Shown piece after piece: positions 16,588 through 25,745 of a stretch of DNA of 64,000 nucleotides; the first letter of the stretch is position 1; every line of letters begins with the position of its first letter. The notes beneath the pieces were generated by a model. It did no database searches. It saw only the letters and a program-made list of their open reading frames with translations, and was not told the origin of the DNA. A program made the translations under genes and the position numbers. This DNA is from Arthrobacter sp. Soil736 (GTDB taxonomy: Bacteria; Actinomycetota; Actinomycetes; Actinomycetales; Micrococcaceae), in NCBI RefSeq assembly GCF_001428005.1, contig NZ_LMSB01000045.1:124001-188000 (forward strand), given 5' to 3'.

Positions 16588-19500
16588 TTAGCCCGCAGCG
16601 GACGAGACTGAAACGAGCGCCGCTGAGCCGACGGTGCCCGCCGTCGATGCCGGGTCCCACTTGCCCCCGGCGGCGATGGGGTAGTAGCGCAACTGCCCAG
16701 TGGTCTGCAGGGCCAGCACTCCCTTGCTGGCGGCGCCGGCGAATCCTGCGGTGGCGGAGAACTGCCGGAAGGACTGCCACCCGCTGCCCACAGTCTTCCT
16801 TGCTTCCGGGACAAAGCTGCCTGTCCCGGCGGAGCGGTAGAGCTTCATCGAGCCGGAGGAGGCTACGGCCAGAAGGTCCTGGTGCCCGTCAGAATCGAAG
16901 TCCACCATGGCCAGCTTCAGTCCGCCCCAGCCGGTGCCGATCCGCACCGGCGCGCTGAGCGAAGCCCCGGATGCGTTGGCCCAGAAGTTGAGCACTCCGT
17001 CGCTGCCATAGCCCACCAGGCCGGGGTACCTGCTGCCGGTGACCCACTTGCCCGCGATCAACGTGGCCTGGGAGAAGCCGGCCGTGGCGGCAGTCACCGG
17101 TCCGGTGAACCCGCCCGACGCCGATCCCAGGTACGCAGATATCGCGCCGGTGGCCTTTTGGGCGAGGACGTCGGGGACGCCGTCGCTGTTCCAGTCCACA
17201 ACGTGCAGGGACTTCATTCCTGACCAGCCGACCCCGATCTGGTACGCGCCGGTTATCACGGAGGAACCGGCCGGATGGTTCCAGAGCCTTCCGGAAGCGT
17301 CAACGGAGAGCACATCCGCGGTGCTGGTGACCGGCCGCTCGGATACAAGGCGGGCGCTTCCGGAGATCAGGGTATCGGCCCATCCCGGCGTCAGCACCGA
17401 CTTCTGGCCAAAGGCGCCCTGATTCAGCGGGTAATAGCTCAGCGTTCCCGCGCTGTCGCGCGCCAATATTCCGTTCGAGGACGGTGCCGCGAATCCCTTG
17501 GCCGGACTGATGCTGGTCATCGCGTTCCAACCGTTGCCGATGACCTGCCGGGATTCCGCGATGAACGTTCCCGTGCCGTTGGAGCGGAAGAGCGTCATGC
17601 GCCCGAGGTAGTCAACGGCGGCAACGTCCTGGTTGCCGTCCCCGTCTGCGTCCGTCATGGTGACGTGCATCCGGGTGAATCCTGACCCGATGCCCGCGGC
17701 AGGACCAAGGGCGCCTCCCGAGGAGTTCGCGTGGAACTGCAGGGCGCCGTCTGCCCGGCGGACTACGAGGCCCGGATACTTGGAGGCCTTCAGCCAGGAG
17801 CCGAAGGTGATGTCGGCCCCGGAGAGTCCGGAGGCGAGAACGCTGGGTGCGGCAAAGCCCCCGGCGGACAGCCCGGCCCGGATGCTGAGCACTCCGGCGG
17901 TGCTGAGGGTCGCCACATCCTGGATGTCGTCAGCGTTCCAGTCGGTCACGTGAACGGAAGCGACGTCGGTAAAGCCGTCACCGATCTTGGTTGCGGCTCC
18001 GAGGGAGCCCGCGCCGGTGGAGTGGCGGAAGAGGCCGCCGGCGGCATCGATGGTCACAACGTCCGAGGCTGCCGCGATCGAAGGAGTCGGCTGGGTGGGC
18101 GGGGGAGCAACGGCGACGTTGATGGTCTCGCCGCCGGCGATGAGGAAGCCGTTCCAGCCGACGCCGATCGGGACTGACGCGCCCCATGTCGAGTTGCCGG
18201 GCACCGGGTAATACGTCAGTTGCCCGTCTCCCTTGCGGGCCATGAGACCGTTGGTTCCTGCCCCCTTGAAGTTGGTCGTGACGGTCACGCTGGTCATCAT
18301 GTTCCAGCCGCTGCCTATGGTCGGCCGTGCCTCGGCAAGGAATGACCCGCTGCCGCCGGAACGATAGAGCCGAAGCGCCCCGGCGGGGTCCTGGGCGAGG
18401 ATGTCCTGGTGGCCGTCACCGTCAAAGTCGATCATGGTCAGGTTCAGCCCGGTCCAGCCGTTACCTATGGCCGTCCCCGCGCTAACCCCCGAACCTGAAG
18501 CATTCCGCCACAGCCGGAGCGCGCCGGAATCGTCGCGCGTGATGATCTGCGGGAAATAGCTGCTGCTGAGCCAGTAGCCGACCGTGAGCTGGTAGTTGCC
18601 CCAACCCGCTGCCGCCAGTTCGGGGCCGGCGGAGAATCCGCCGGTCGAGGCGCCGAGATACACGTTGACGCGGCCTGAGGTCCATTGGGCGACGAGGTCC
18701 AGGACGCCGTCGGCGTTCCAGTCGATGGCGTTGACGGATCGTACCTCGGTCCAGCCCTGTCCGATCTGGCGCCGCGTACCGAACGTCCCCGAACCTGTCG
18801 CAGGATATTCCCAGAGGACGCCGGAAGAGTCGGCCGCCACCACGTCACCCAGGGACCTTATCGATGGTGTGGGGATGGCGCCGTCGGCCTGGGACGCAAA
18901 CTTCTGCAGGGTGGCCAGGGTTCCGTTCCAGGCGTTGGAGTCGCCCTCGAAAGGGCCGGTGCTGCTGTACTGCCAGACACTGTATGTTCCCCAGCCGTTG
19001 GGCATGGTCCCCACGTAACGCGAATATGAGGCCAGGTGCAGTGGCTGCCTGCTGAAGGCGCCGGAGTTTCCTGTGCACGTGGTCCACCAGTCGGTGGTTG
19101 TGTAGATCATGGGAAGGCGGCCGGTCCTGGCCAGCACACGGTTGGAAAAGGCTGCGATCCAGTTGACCATCGCCGCCTGGCTCATGTTGTAGCACGTGTT
19201 ACCCAGCGACGGGTACGGGTTGTACTCAATGTCCAGAAGCGGGGGCATGGTCTTCCCGTCTCCGGTCCACCCTCCGCCGTTATTGACGAAGTAATCGGCC
19301 TGGACTGACGCCGCCGAAACGTTCGGGAGGGCGAAGTGGTACGCCCCGCGAATCATGCCCACGCCTTCCGCGCCACCGTACTGGGATCCGAAGATCGGGT
19401 TTCGGTACGTCGTGCCCTCCGTGGCCTTCACGTAGGCAAACCTGGCGCCCATGTTGTACTGGGTCGTCCAGTTGACCGCGGACTGGTGGCTGCTGACGTC

Positions 19501-19971
19501 CAGCCCCTGGACGCCGGGCGCCATCCACGTGTTGGCGGCCTCTGTGGAGATGGCATTCAGGGACGAGGCCTCCGACTGCTTGGCGAACGTCGAGGCGCGA
19601 TCCTTCGCGCCTTGGCCCATGTACGCGCCGTCTTTTCCGATTTCGGCGCGAAGTGCCTCCATGTCGATCTGCCCGGTGGACTCTTGCCCTGGGGGCTGAG
19701 CCTGGGTGGTGGCGGCCCTCGTCTCGGGGCTCGGTGTGTTCGGGCTCGGTGCGTTCGGGGACGGGGCGGCGGCCGATGACGGAGCGGGACTCGTCGAGGG
19801 AGCAGGGGCGTCCGGGCTTCCGGGGCCAGCGGGCGTCGTCGTTGCGAGGGCCGGAAGGCCGCCGCCCGCACACAGCATCGTGGACAGGATTGCGGAAGCC
19901 CCTACAAGGCCCAGCCGTTTTATGCTCAACGCGATGACTGCGGAGCGGCTGCTATTTGAGGAACGTTCCAT
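16588..19971 (-). CDS. Secreted GH25 muramidase with three FG-GAP/VCBS-like modules
   Basis: A 1127-residue exported protein. Residues 1-44 form a signal peptide ending near LPALA; 45-95 are a Pro/Ser/Ala-rich linker; about 154-355 are a GH25 lysozyme domain with GLDVSSHQ (Asp158) and LLDIEYN (Asp247, Glu249) as catalytic residues. From about 374 to the end run three tandem modules of about 240 residues, each opening with a D-V-V/L...D-A/S-S/A-G phrase and holding Ca-binding-like loops such as DWNADGVLD and DFDGDGHQD. Such modules form beta-propeller blades and bind carbohydrate or ligand in other proteins. GH25 enzymes cut the MurNAc-GlcNAc bond, so wall remodelling is likely. The ATG has ACGGAG six bases upstream. 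Confidence 0.9.
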   Translation of the reverse strand: MERSSNSSRSAVIALSIKRLGLVGASAILSTMLCAGGGLPALATTTPAGPGSPDAPAPSTSPAPSSAAAPSPNAPSPNTPSPETRAATTQAQPPGQESTGQIDMEALRAEIGKDGAYMGQGAKDRASTFAKQSEASSLNAISTEAANTWMAPGVQGLDVSSHQSAVNWTTQYNMGARFAYVKATEGTTYRNPIFGSQYGGAEGVGMIRGAYHFALPNVSAASVQADYFVNNGGGWTGDGKTMPPLLDIEYNPYPSLGNTCYNMSQAAMVNWIAAFSNRVLARTGRLPMIYTTTDWWTTCTGNSGAFSRQPLHLASYSRYVGTMPNGWGTYSVWQYSSTGPFEGDSNAWNGTLATLQKFASQADGAIPTPSIRSLGDVVAADSSGVLWEYPATGSGTFGTRRQIGQGWTEVRSVNAIDWNADGVLDLVAQWTSGRVNVYLGASTGGFSAGPELAAAGWGNYQLTVGYWLSSSYFPQIITRDDSGALRLWRNASGSGVSAGTAIGNGWTGLNLTMIDFDGDGHQDILAQDPAGALRLYRSGGSGSFLAEARPTIGSGWNMMTSVTVTTNFKGAGTNGLMARKGDGQLTYYPVPGNSTWGASVPIGVGWNGFLIAGGETINVAVAPPPTQPTPSIAAASDVVTIDAAGGLFRHSTGAGSLGAATKIGDGFTDVASVHVTDWNADDIQDVATLSTAGVLSIRAGLSAGGFAAPSVLASGLSGADITFGSWLKASKYPGLVVRRADGALQFHANSSGGALGPAAGIGSGFTRMHVTMTDADGDGNQDVAAVDYLGRMTLFRSNGTGTFIAESRQVIGNGWNAMTSISPAKGFAAPSSNGILARDSAGTLSYYPLNQGAFGQKSVLTPGWADTLISGSARLVSERPVTSTADVLSVDASGRLWNHPAGSSVITGAYQIGVGWSGMKSLHVVDWNSDGVPDVLAQKATGAISAYLGSASGGFTGPVTAATAGFSQATLIAGKWVTGSRYPGLVGYGSDGVLNFWANASGASLSAPVRIGTGWGGLKLAMVDFDSDGHQDLLAVASSGSMKLYRSAGTGSFVPEARKTVGSGWQSFRQFSATAGFAGAASKGVLALQTTGQLRYYPIAAGGKWDPASTAGTVGSAALVSVSSAAG

Positions 19972-20060
19972 GTGGTACTCCGTAGCCTTGAACTGCTGGC
20001 TTAAAACGGCCTCATGGCTGACTTTCCTCGCCGTATTGAGCCCCGCAAAACCAGCGGCGA

Positions 20061-20082
20061 TGTTAGCGGGCCAATCCTAACA
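20061..20082. promoter_or_regulatory. Inverted repeat TGTTAG-N10-CTAACA upstream of the GH25 gene
   Basis: A 6-base perfect inverted repeat about 90 bases upstream of the GH25 start, in the divergent gap with galE (19972-20221). It could be an operator; nothing else in that gap is recognised apart from the galE -10. Confidence 0.3.
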
Positions 20083-20208
20083 CCGGAGGTATAGATGTGA
20101 CTAATGTGGCTCCTGTGGCCAGCGGGGGCATTGAGCTTTCCGGCTGGGGTTGCAAGACCTCTTCCCGACAGCCGGGGCGGGCAGGCATTGGCGCCCCCCG
20201 TCTGGACC

Positions 20209-20214
20209 TAGACT
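20209..20214 (+). promoter_or_regulatory. Putative leaderless promoter -10 (TAGACT) of galE
   Basis: TAGACT ends 7 bases before the galE ATG, and no Shine-Dalgarno sequence precedes that ATG. The same hexamer recurs before other genes in this window. Confidence 0.5.
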
Positions 20215-20221
20215 TGTGGCC

Positions 20222-21241
20222 ATGAAAGTTTTGGTTACCGGGGGCGCCGGCTACATCGGATCACACACTGCGCTTTGTCTTCTCGAAGACGGGCATGAGG
20301 TTGTAGTACTGGACAACCTCATGAATTCGAGCGTCGAGGCTGTGCGGCGGGTTGAGGAGCTCACCGGCAAGAAAGTGGATTTCCGTGAGGGGGACCTGCT
20401 GGACGCGGACGCCGTCGACCAGGTGTTCGCGGAAGGCGGCTTCGACGCCGTCATCCACTTTGCCGGCCTCAAGGCGGTGGGGGAGTCGGTCGAAAAGCCG
20501 CTGTGGTACTACAAGAACAACGTCGTCGGCACACTGAACCTGCTGGAGAGCATGGAGAAGGCGGGCGTGCGCCGGCTGGTATTCAGCTCGTCCGCCACGG
20601 TTTACGGTGCGTCGGAGCATGTTCCCCTGATCGAAAAGTCGCCCCTGGACGCGACCAATCCCTACGGGCGGACCAAGGAGCAGATCGAGGACATCCTCTC
20701 GGACCTCAGCGCCGCCGATCCGCGCTGGAGCATCGCCCTGCTGCGGTACTTCAATCCCGTGGGTGCGCACGAATCGGGCCGCATCGGTGAAGACCCCCGG
20801 GGCATACCCAACAACCTGCTGCCGTTCGTGGCCCAGGTGGCCGTGGGCCGCCGGGAGAAGGTCATGGTGTTCGGCAACGACTATCCCACGCACGACGGCA
20901 CCGGGGTGCGGGACTATATCCACGTCATGGACCTCGCGGCGGGCCACCTGGCCGCGCTGCGCTACCTGGCGACCAAGACCGGCGCTTTCCGCTGGAACCT
21001 CGGCACCGGGCGCGGCTCGTCCGTGCTGGAAGTCATCGATGCCTTCGGCGCCGCTGCGGGCCACCCGATTCCCTACGAGTTAGCGCCGCGGCGGCCCGGC
21101 GACGCGGCCGTGAGCTACGCCGATGCCTCGGCCGCCCTCGCCGAACTGGGCTGGTCGGCGCACCGTGACCTGGCGCAGATGTGCAAGGACCACTGGCGCT
21201 GGCAGAGCTCCAATCCGTTCGGCTACGCGGAGCAGGGCTGA
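20222..21241 (+). CDS. galE: UDP-glucose 4-epimerase
   Basis: A 339-residue short-chain dehydrogenase/reductase enzyme that interconverts UDP-glucose and UDP-galactose with bound NAD. VTGGAGYIGSH is the NAD-binding glycine motif, FSSSATVYG holds the catalytic Ser, and NPYGRTK holds the YxxxK pair. RYFNPVGAHESG, PNNLLPFVAQVA and GVRDYIHVMDLA are typical of GalE rather than other epimerases. ATG 20222 opens on MKVLVTGG; earlier in-frame starts add sequence unlike the family. It would supply UDP-Gal for glycan synthesis, in keeping with its place after the surface glycan genes. Confidence 0.95.
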   Translation: MKVLVTGGAGYIGSHTALCLLEDGHEVVVLDNLMNSSVEAVRRVEELTGKKVDFREGDLLDADAVDQVFAEGGFDAVIHFAGLKAVGESVEKPLWYYKNNVVGTLNLLESMEKAGVRRLVFSSSATVYGASEHVPLIEKSPLDATNPYGRTKEQIEDILSDLSAADPRWSIALLRYFNPVGAHESGRIGEDPRGIPNNLLPFVAQVAVGRREKVMVFGNDYPTHDGTGVRDYIHVMDLAAGHLAALRYLATKTGAFRWNLGTGRGSSVLEVIDAFGAAAGHPIPYELAPRRPGDAAVSYADASAALAELGWSAHRDLAQMCKDHWRWQSSNPFGYAEQG

Positions 21242-21393
21242 CCGCGGGACCTGCGGGTCCAGGACGCAACTTCGACCCGGGGTCCCGCTTATCCACAACT
21301 TGTCCGGCATGACTATGCCGACGGGGTAGCATCCCTTAGCTTTAACCCAATTGCACTGCCTCGGCCGGGGGCGGCAGTCGTATTGGGGAATAC

Positions 21394-22617
21394 ATGGATG
21401 CTGTACGGATAGTCGAGGATGAAGTCCGTGAGCTGATTCGTCGCAGGGGACTTGATCCGCTGCGGCAGGCCGGCGAGGTCAGGCGCCTCGTGGACGCGGC
21501 AGTAAGCGACTATGACGAGCGCGCCCTTATGGGGCCGCTTCCCCCTATCGGTCCGCTGGAACCTGCCCGCAGGTTCGTCTTCGACGCAGTAGCCGGCTTC
21601 GGCGCCCTCCAGCCGTTGCTGGATGATCCGGATATCGAGGAAATCTGGATCAACGCGCCGACGGAAATCTACGTGGCCCGGAGCGGCGAATCCGAGTTGA
21701 CGTCCCTCAGCCTCACCGACCAGCAGATCCGGGATTTGGTTGAGCGCATGCTGAAAAGCTCCGGCCGGCGCCTGGACATGTCCTCGCCCTTCGTTGATGC
21801 CGCGCTGCCGGACGGATCACGGCTCCATGTGGTCATACCTGACGTCACCAGGCGCCACTGGGCCATCAACATCCGCAAGTTCGTGGTCAAGGCCAGCCGC
21901 CTCGAACACCTCGTTGAACTGGGCACTCTGACACCCCAGTCAGCACGGTTTCTCGGAGCCGCCGTGGCCAGCGGGCTCAACATCCTCGTATCGGGGGCCA
22001 CCCAGGCGGGCAAGACCACAATGCTCAACTGTCTGGCGGCCAGCATCGGGAGCCGCGAGCGCGTGATCACCGTTGAGGAAATCTTCGAGCTCCAGTTTCC
22101 GCTGCGCGACGTCGTCGGGCTTCAGTGCCGGCAGCCCAACCTGGAAGGAGAGGGTGAAATCCCGCTGCGCCGGCTGGTCAAGGAAGCCCTCCGGATGCGG
22201 CCCGACCGTCTCGTGGTGGGAGAAGTACGGGAGGCCGAGAGCCTCGACATGCTCATCGCTTTGAATTCCGGGCTTCCGGGTATGTGCACGGTCCATGCCA
22301 ACTCCGCGCACGACGCCGTGACCAAGATCTGCACACTTCCCCTGCTGGCCGGAGACAACATATCGAGCGCTTTTGTTGTCCCGACCGTAGCATCGTGCAT
22401 TGATCTCGTGGTCCACTGCAGCCGCCAGGCCAACGGGCGCCGGCAGGTGACTGAGATCCTGTCGCTGGGCAGACGGGTAGAGAACGGCATTATCGAGTCG
22501 TCCATGATCTTCTCGATGATCGACGGCCAACTGCAGCTGAAAGCCAACTCGATGCCCGCAGCGGAGAAATTCGCGAAGGCGGGTTACGACGTCGCCGCCC
22601 TCCTGGAGCCGCGCTGA
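21394..22617 (+). CDS. tadA: Tad pilus/type II secretion ATPase, TadA/CpaF family
   Basis: A 407-residue cytoplasmic ATPase powering Tad (Flp) pilus assembly. The N-terminal domain includes LQPLLDDPDIEEIWINAP; the RecA-like domain has Walker A GATQAGKTT, an Asp-box ERVITVEEIFEL, Walker B MRPDRLVVGEVREAES and the TVHANSA His box. It starts a tightly packed operon with tadB (TGATG overlap). No TadZ/CpaE gene precedes it, although one often does in Actinobacteria; galE lies upstream. No Shine-Dalgarno sequence is clear before the ATG. Confidence 0.93.
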   Translation: MDAVRIVEDEVRELIRRRGLDPLRQAGEVRRLVDAAVSDYDERALMGPLPPIGPLEPARRFVFDAVAGFGALQPLLDDPDIEEIWINAPTEIYVARSGESELTSLSLTDQQIRDLVERMLKSSGRRLDMSSPFVDAALPDGSRLHVVIPDVTRRHWAINIRKFVVKASRLEHLVELGTLTPQSARFLGAAVASGLNILVSGATQAGKTTMLNCLAASIGSRERVITVEEIFELQFPLRDVVGLQCRQPNLEGEGEIPLRRLVKEALRMRPDRLVVGEVREAESLDMLIALNSGLPGMCTVHANSAHDAVTKICTLPLLAGDNISSAFVVPTVASCIDLVVHCSRQANGRRQVTEILSLGRRVENGIIESSMIFSMIDGQLQLKANSMPAAEKFAKAGYDVAALLEPR

Positions 22618-23471
22618 TGGCGCCGCTGCTGGGGGTCCTGGCGGGGGCCGGGCTGTTCCTGATCTGGTGGTCGGCATGGGAAGAGCCTGATCGCGTCAAG
22701 AAGCAGCCCGGTACCGGCCGCCTGCAGGACCTGCTGCTTGCCGCCGGCGTCGAGAAGGTTACCGGCGCAGGCCTGGTCGGGAGCTGCCTGGGCCTCGGCG
22801 CCTTTGCCGTGCTGGTGTTCTTCGCCGTGAGCAAGTCATGGCCGATTTCGTTCTGCTTCGGACTGTTTGGCGCGTGGCTGCCGGTTGTGGTCGTGAAATG
22901 GAGGGCCAAGAGGCGAACTGCCGTCCTGCGGCGGCTCTGGCCCGACGTCGTCGATCACCTCAGGTCCGCCATCAGGGCCGGGTTGTCGCTGCCGGAGGCC
23001 CTTATTCAGCTGGGTGAAAAGGGGCCGGAGGAACTGCGCCATGTGTTTCGGGACTTCGGCTCCGACTATCGCTCGGGCGGGCAGTTCGACGCATCGCTCA
23101 ACAGGCTCAAAGAGCGACTTGCCGACCCGGTTGCCGACCGTATTATCGAGGCACTGAGACTCACCAGGGAAGTGGGAGGCTCAGATCTCGGCAAGCTTCT
23201 GGGAACTCTGGCCGAATTCCTCAGGGAGAGTGCCCGGACCCGGAGCGAACTGGAGGCCAGGCAGTCGTGGACCGTCAACGCGGCCCGCCTCGCTGTTGCC
23301 GCCCCTTGGCTCGTCATGGTGCTGCTGGCGAGCCGCCCGGAGGCCGTGGCCGCGTACAACACGCCCATGGGGGCTGTGGTCCTGCTCGGCGGGCTTGTCG
23401 TTTCCTTGGTCTGTTACTCCGTCATGCTGCGGATAGGGGCCCTGCCTGAAGAAGAGAGGGTGCTGCGATGA
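22617..23471 (+). CDS. tadB: Type II secretion F-family protein, TadB-like
   Basis: A 284-residue inner-membrane platform protein. Two membrane segments lie near residues 1-18 and 52-85 and two more near the C-terminus; the cytoplasmic T2SF domain includes LWPDVVDHLRSAIRAGLSLPEAL, ALRLTREVGGSDLGKLL and LAEFLRE. It couples the TadA motor to the pilin. Its start overlaps the tadA stop by one base, and its stop overlaps the tadC start by ATGA. Confidence 0.9.
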   Translation: MAPLLGVLAGAGLFLIWWSAWEEPDRVKKQPGTGRLQDLLLAAGVEKVTGAGLVGSCLGLGAFAVLVFFAVSKSWPISFCFGLFGAWLPVVVVKWRAKRRTAVLRRLWPDVVDHLRSAIRAGLSLPEALIQLGEKGPEELRHVFRDFGSDYRSGGQFDASLNRLKERLADPVADRIIEALRLTREVGGSDLGKLLGTLAEFLRESARTRSELEARQSWTVNAARLAVAAPWLVMVLLASRPEAVAAYNTPMGAVVLLGGLVVSLVCYSVMLRIGALPEEERVLR

Positions 23472-24409
23472 CAACGGTGCCGGCAGCTGCGATCGTGTGC
23501 GGCATGGTTCTCGGGGCCGGGCTCTGGCTCATCCTCGTCCGGCTTCCATTCATGCGGTCCATAAGCCTTGTGGAACGGATTGAGCCGCAGCTGCGATCCC
23601 AGAACATCGAATCCAGGCTCCTGCGGACACTGGACCACACCATCACGCCGTTTGGTCCGCTCGAACGCATTCTCCGCCCGCTCATCAAGGATGCCACCGC
23701 AAAGCTGGGCAAATTCAACCTCGGCTCGTCAGCCCTTACGCGCAGGCTCGCGCAGGCGGGCATCAGCAAGCCGCCCGTGAACTTCCGGGCAGAACAGTTA
23801 CTCTGGGCCGTTTCCGGCTTCGCCGCCACGGTCTGTCTCATCGTTCTGGGCGCCCTCGCCGGGAGGTTCAGTCCGGTCCTGGCGGTCGTTGCTGCGGCCG
23901 GAAGCGCAGTGGGCGGGTTCCTGTTCCGGGACTACTGGCTGGGTGTGCAGATACGGAAGCGGCAAGAACGGATTATGGCGGAGTTCCCGAGTCTCGCCGA
24001 GATGATGGCGCTCGCCGTGAGTGCCGGAGAAAGCGCCACCGGTGCCTTGGACCGGGTGTGCCGGAGCGCACGCGGTGAGCTGGCAAAAGAATTCGGTGAG
24101 GTCCTCGCCGCAACCAGGGCAGGCAAGCCGCTCGTGGAAGCGTTGCAGGAGTTCTCGGCCCGGACGGATCTGGGACCACTCGTCCGGTTCGTCGACGGCA
24201 TCATTGTGGCAGTGGAGCGGGGCACGCCCCTCGCAGAGGTCCTGAGGGCACAGGCCCAGGACGTCCGCGACACTGCGAAACGGGACCTGATGGAGTCAGC
24301 CGGAAAGAAGGAAATCGCGATGATGGTTCCCCTCGTGTTCGGTGTCCTGCCGCTGACCGTTGTCTTCGCCGTGTTCCCCGGTCTGGCGGCGCTCAGCCTG
24401 AATCTTTGA
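23468..24409 (+). CDS. tadC: Type II secretion F-family protein, TadC-like
   Basis: A 313-residue second platform protein. After an N-terminal membrane segment comes a charged region, two central membrane segments, the T2SF domain (IMAEFPSLAEMMALAVSAGES, ALDRVCRS, FVDGIIVAVERGTPLAEVL) and a C-terminal pair of hydrophobic stretches ending in FPGLAALSLNL. Coupled by ATGA to tadB. With TadB it forms the membrane base of the Tad machine. Confidence 0.9.
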   Translation: MTTVPAAAIVCGMVLGAGLWLILVRLPFMRSISLVERIEPQLRSQNIESRLLRTLDHTITPFGPLERILRPLIKDATAKLGKFNLGSSALTRRLAQAGISKPPVNFRAEQLLWAVSGFAATVCLIVLGALAGRFSPVLAVVAAAGSAVGGFLFRDYWLGVQIRKRQERIMAEFPSLAEMMALAVSAGESATGALDRVCRSARGELAKEFGEVLAATRAGKPLVEALQEFSARTDLGPLVRFVDGIIVAVERGTPLAEVLRAQAQDVRDTAKRDLMESAGKKEIAMMVPLVFGVLPLTVVFAVFPGLAALSLNL

Positions 24410-24495
24410 CCTTCGGGCGCGCCCCGGTCCACAGACCCTACGCCAAACCGGGTTTCCGGTGACCACCAATCAGTTCTCAGAGAAAAGGGAAGTAC

Positions 24496-24747
24496 ATGAC
24501 ATTCATGGCCAGGCACCGAATGGCAACTGCCAATGCACTGATGGCGCTCATCGGGAGCCCCGCTGGGCTGACCCGGCCGGCGCGTCCCAAAGTTACGGGT
24601 AGGCCTGACCACCCGGAGCGGGGAGACGTTCCAGGTTGGGTCATGATTACCCTCATGTCGGCGGTGCTTGTTGCTGCCTTGCTGGCGCTCGCGGGCCCGG
24701 CGCTCGAGGCCATGTTCAACCAGGCAATGGACACGGTCGGAAAATAG
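24496..24747 (+). CDS. Small Flp-pilin-like protein of the Tad locus
   Basis: An 83-residue protein with a polar N-terminus of about 45 residues and a single hydrophobic helix (PGWVMITLMSAVLVAALLALAGPAL) followed by a short polar tail. Size, position between tadC and tadE, and one hydrophobic helix fit the major Flp pilin. The usual Flp cleavage context (Gly then Glu five residues into the mature chain) is not seen; ERGDVPGW precedes the helix instead. AAGGGA lies about six bases upstream of the ATG. It could also be a pilin-like accessory protein. Confidence 0.65.
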   Translation: MTFMARHRMATANALMALIGSPAGLTRPARPKVTGRPDHPERGDVPGWVMITLMSAVLVAALLALAGPALEAMFNQAMDTVGK

Positions 24748-24760
24748 GCCGGTGACAGTG

Positions 24761-25159
24761 ATGGCCGCGGACCGTTCCGCGGACGCTGCCGGGAGCGAGC
24801 GCGGTTCTGCTGTGGTCGACTTTGTACTGGTAGGCGGGCTGCTCACGATGTTCTTCCTCGCCATCATCCAGCTCGCCCTCGTGCTGCACATCCGCAACAC
24901 GCTGATCGATGCCGCGGCCTCGGGCGCGCGGTACGGAACACTGGCTGACCGCAGTGCCGAGGATGCGCGCCGGCGGACGGGCGAACTGATCGGAACAGCC
25001 CTCAGCATGGACTTCGCGCAGGACATCCAGACACGCGAAGTCACGTTCCATGGCCTCCGGACGCTGGAAGTAACCGTGAAGGCTCCAATGCCGGTCATCG
25101 GCCTCATTGGCCCCCGGGACATGCTGGAGGTCAAAGGCCATGCCCCCATCAGCGATTAA
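24761..25159 (+). CDS. tadE: TadE-family minor pilin
   Basis: A 132-residue protein with the TadE layout: short cytoplasmic lead, ERGSAVVDFVLVGGLLTMFFLAIIQ (the conserved G-x-x-x-V-D/E-F entry into one membrane helix), then an extracytoplasmic domain. The ATG at 24761 was chosen since GGTGA lies 5 bases upstream; GTG 24752 is an alternative. It overlaps the next gene by 20 bases. TadE-like proteins are minor pilins or assembly factors. Confidence 0.8.
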   Translation: MAADRSADAAGSERGSAVVDFVLVGGLLTMFFLAIIQLALVLHIRNTLIDAAASGARYGTLADRSAEDARRRTGELIGTALSMDFAQDIQTREVTFHGLRTLEVTVKAPMPVIGLIGPRDMLEVKGHAPISD

Positions 25160-25745
25160 CCCCTCCGTGCCCAGGAGGCGCAAGATCGCCAGCGTTCAGC
25201 CGTCGCCTTGGGACGCGGCCCTGTGGCTCGCAGAGCGCTTCTCGGAAGCCCTGTGCCTTGACCACAGGGAACCAGACCGGGGCGGGAACGCGACCGGCGG
25301 CCGCGTTGGCGGGCCCTCATTGCCGGGCGGCTCCCGCCAACGGGGGAGCGCTGTCGTGGAGTTCACCTTCCTGGGGCTGCTCCTGATGGTTCCGGTCGTG
25401 TACTTCATCATCACCATCGGCCAAATCCAGGGCGGCTCGTTCGCCGTCGTCGGCGCAGCAGACCAGGCCGCGAAGGTTTTTGTGGCCCAGCGCGACGAAC
25501 CGTCGGGCCGCGCAGCAGCAGAGCAGGCCGCAATCCTGGCCATGGCCGACTACGGGCATCCTGCAGAAAACGCCCGCGTTGACGTCAGCTGCGACCCCGG
25601 CGACTGCATGGCCGCGGGGTCCGCGGTCACCGTGACCGTTCATCTGAGCGTGCCGCTTCCCTTCGTGCCATTCAGCGACGCCTTTCGCCTCAACGCCAGC
25701 CAACTGAACGCGGCGGCGACTCAGATTGTGGGCAAGTTCCGTTGA
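25140..25745 (+). CDS. Second TadE-like pseudopilin with long N-terminal region
   Basis: A 201-residue protein. About 65 hydrophilic N-terminal residues precede RGSAVVEFTFLGLLLMVPVVYFI, the TadE entry motif and single membrane helix, followed by an extracytoplasmic domain with DVSCDPGDC, whose two Cys residues may form a disulfide. ATG 25140 lies inside tadE and has GGAGG nine bases upstream, supporting it. The N-terminal extension is longer than usual for TadE/TadF; a shorter protein starting further in is possible. It overlaps the following gene by TTGA. Confidence 0.72.
   Translation: MPPSAINPSVPRRRKIASVQPSPWDAALWLAERFSEALCLDHREPDRGGNATGGRVGGPSLPGGSRQRGSAVVEFTFLGLLLMVPVVYFIITIGQIQGGSFAVVGAADQAAKVFVAQRDEPSGRAAAEQAAILAMADYGHPAENARVDVSCDPGDCMAAGSAVTVTVHLSVPLPFVPFSDAFRLNASQLNAAATQIVGKFR

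Noticed and set aside
19972..20221. c-di-AMP (ydaO) riboswitch before the secreted muramidase
   Set aside because: Such switches often precede actinobacterial wall hydrolases, but the conserved blocks are not present here.
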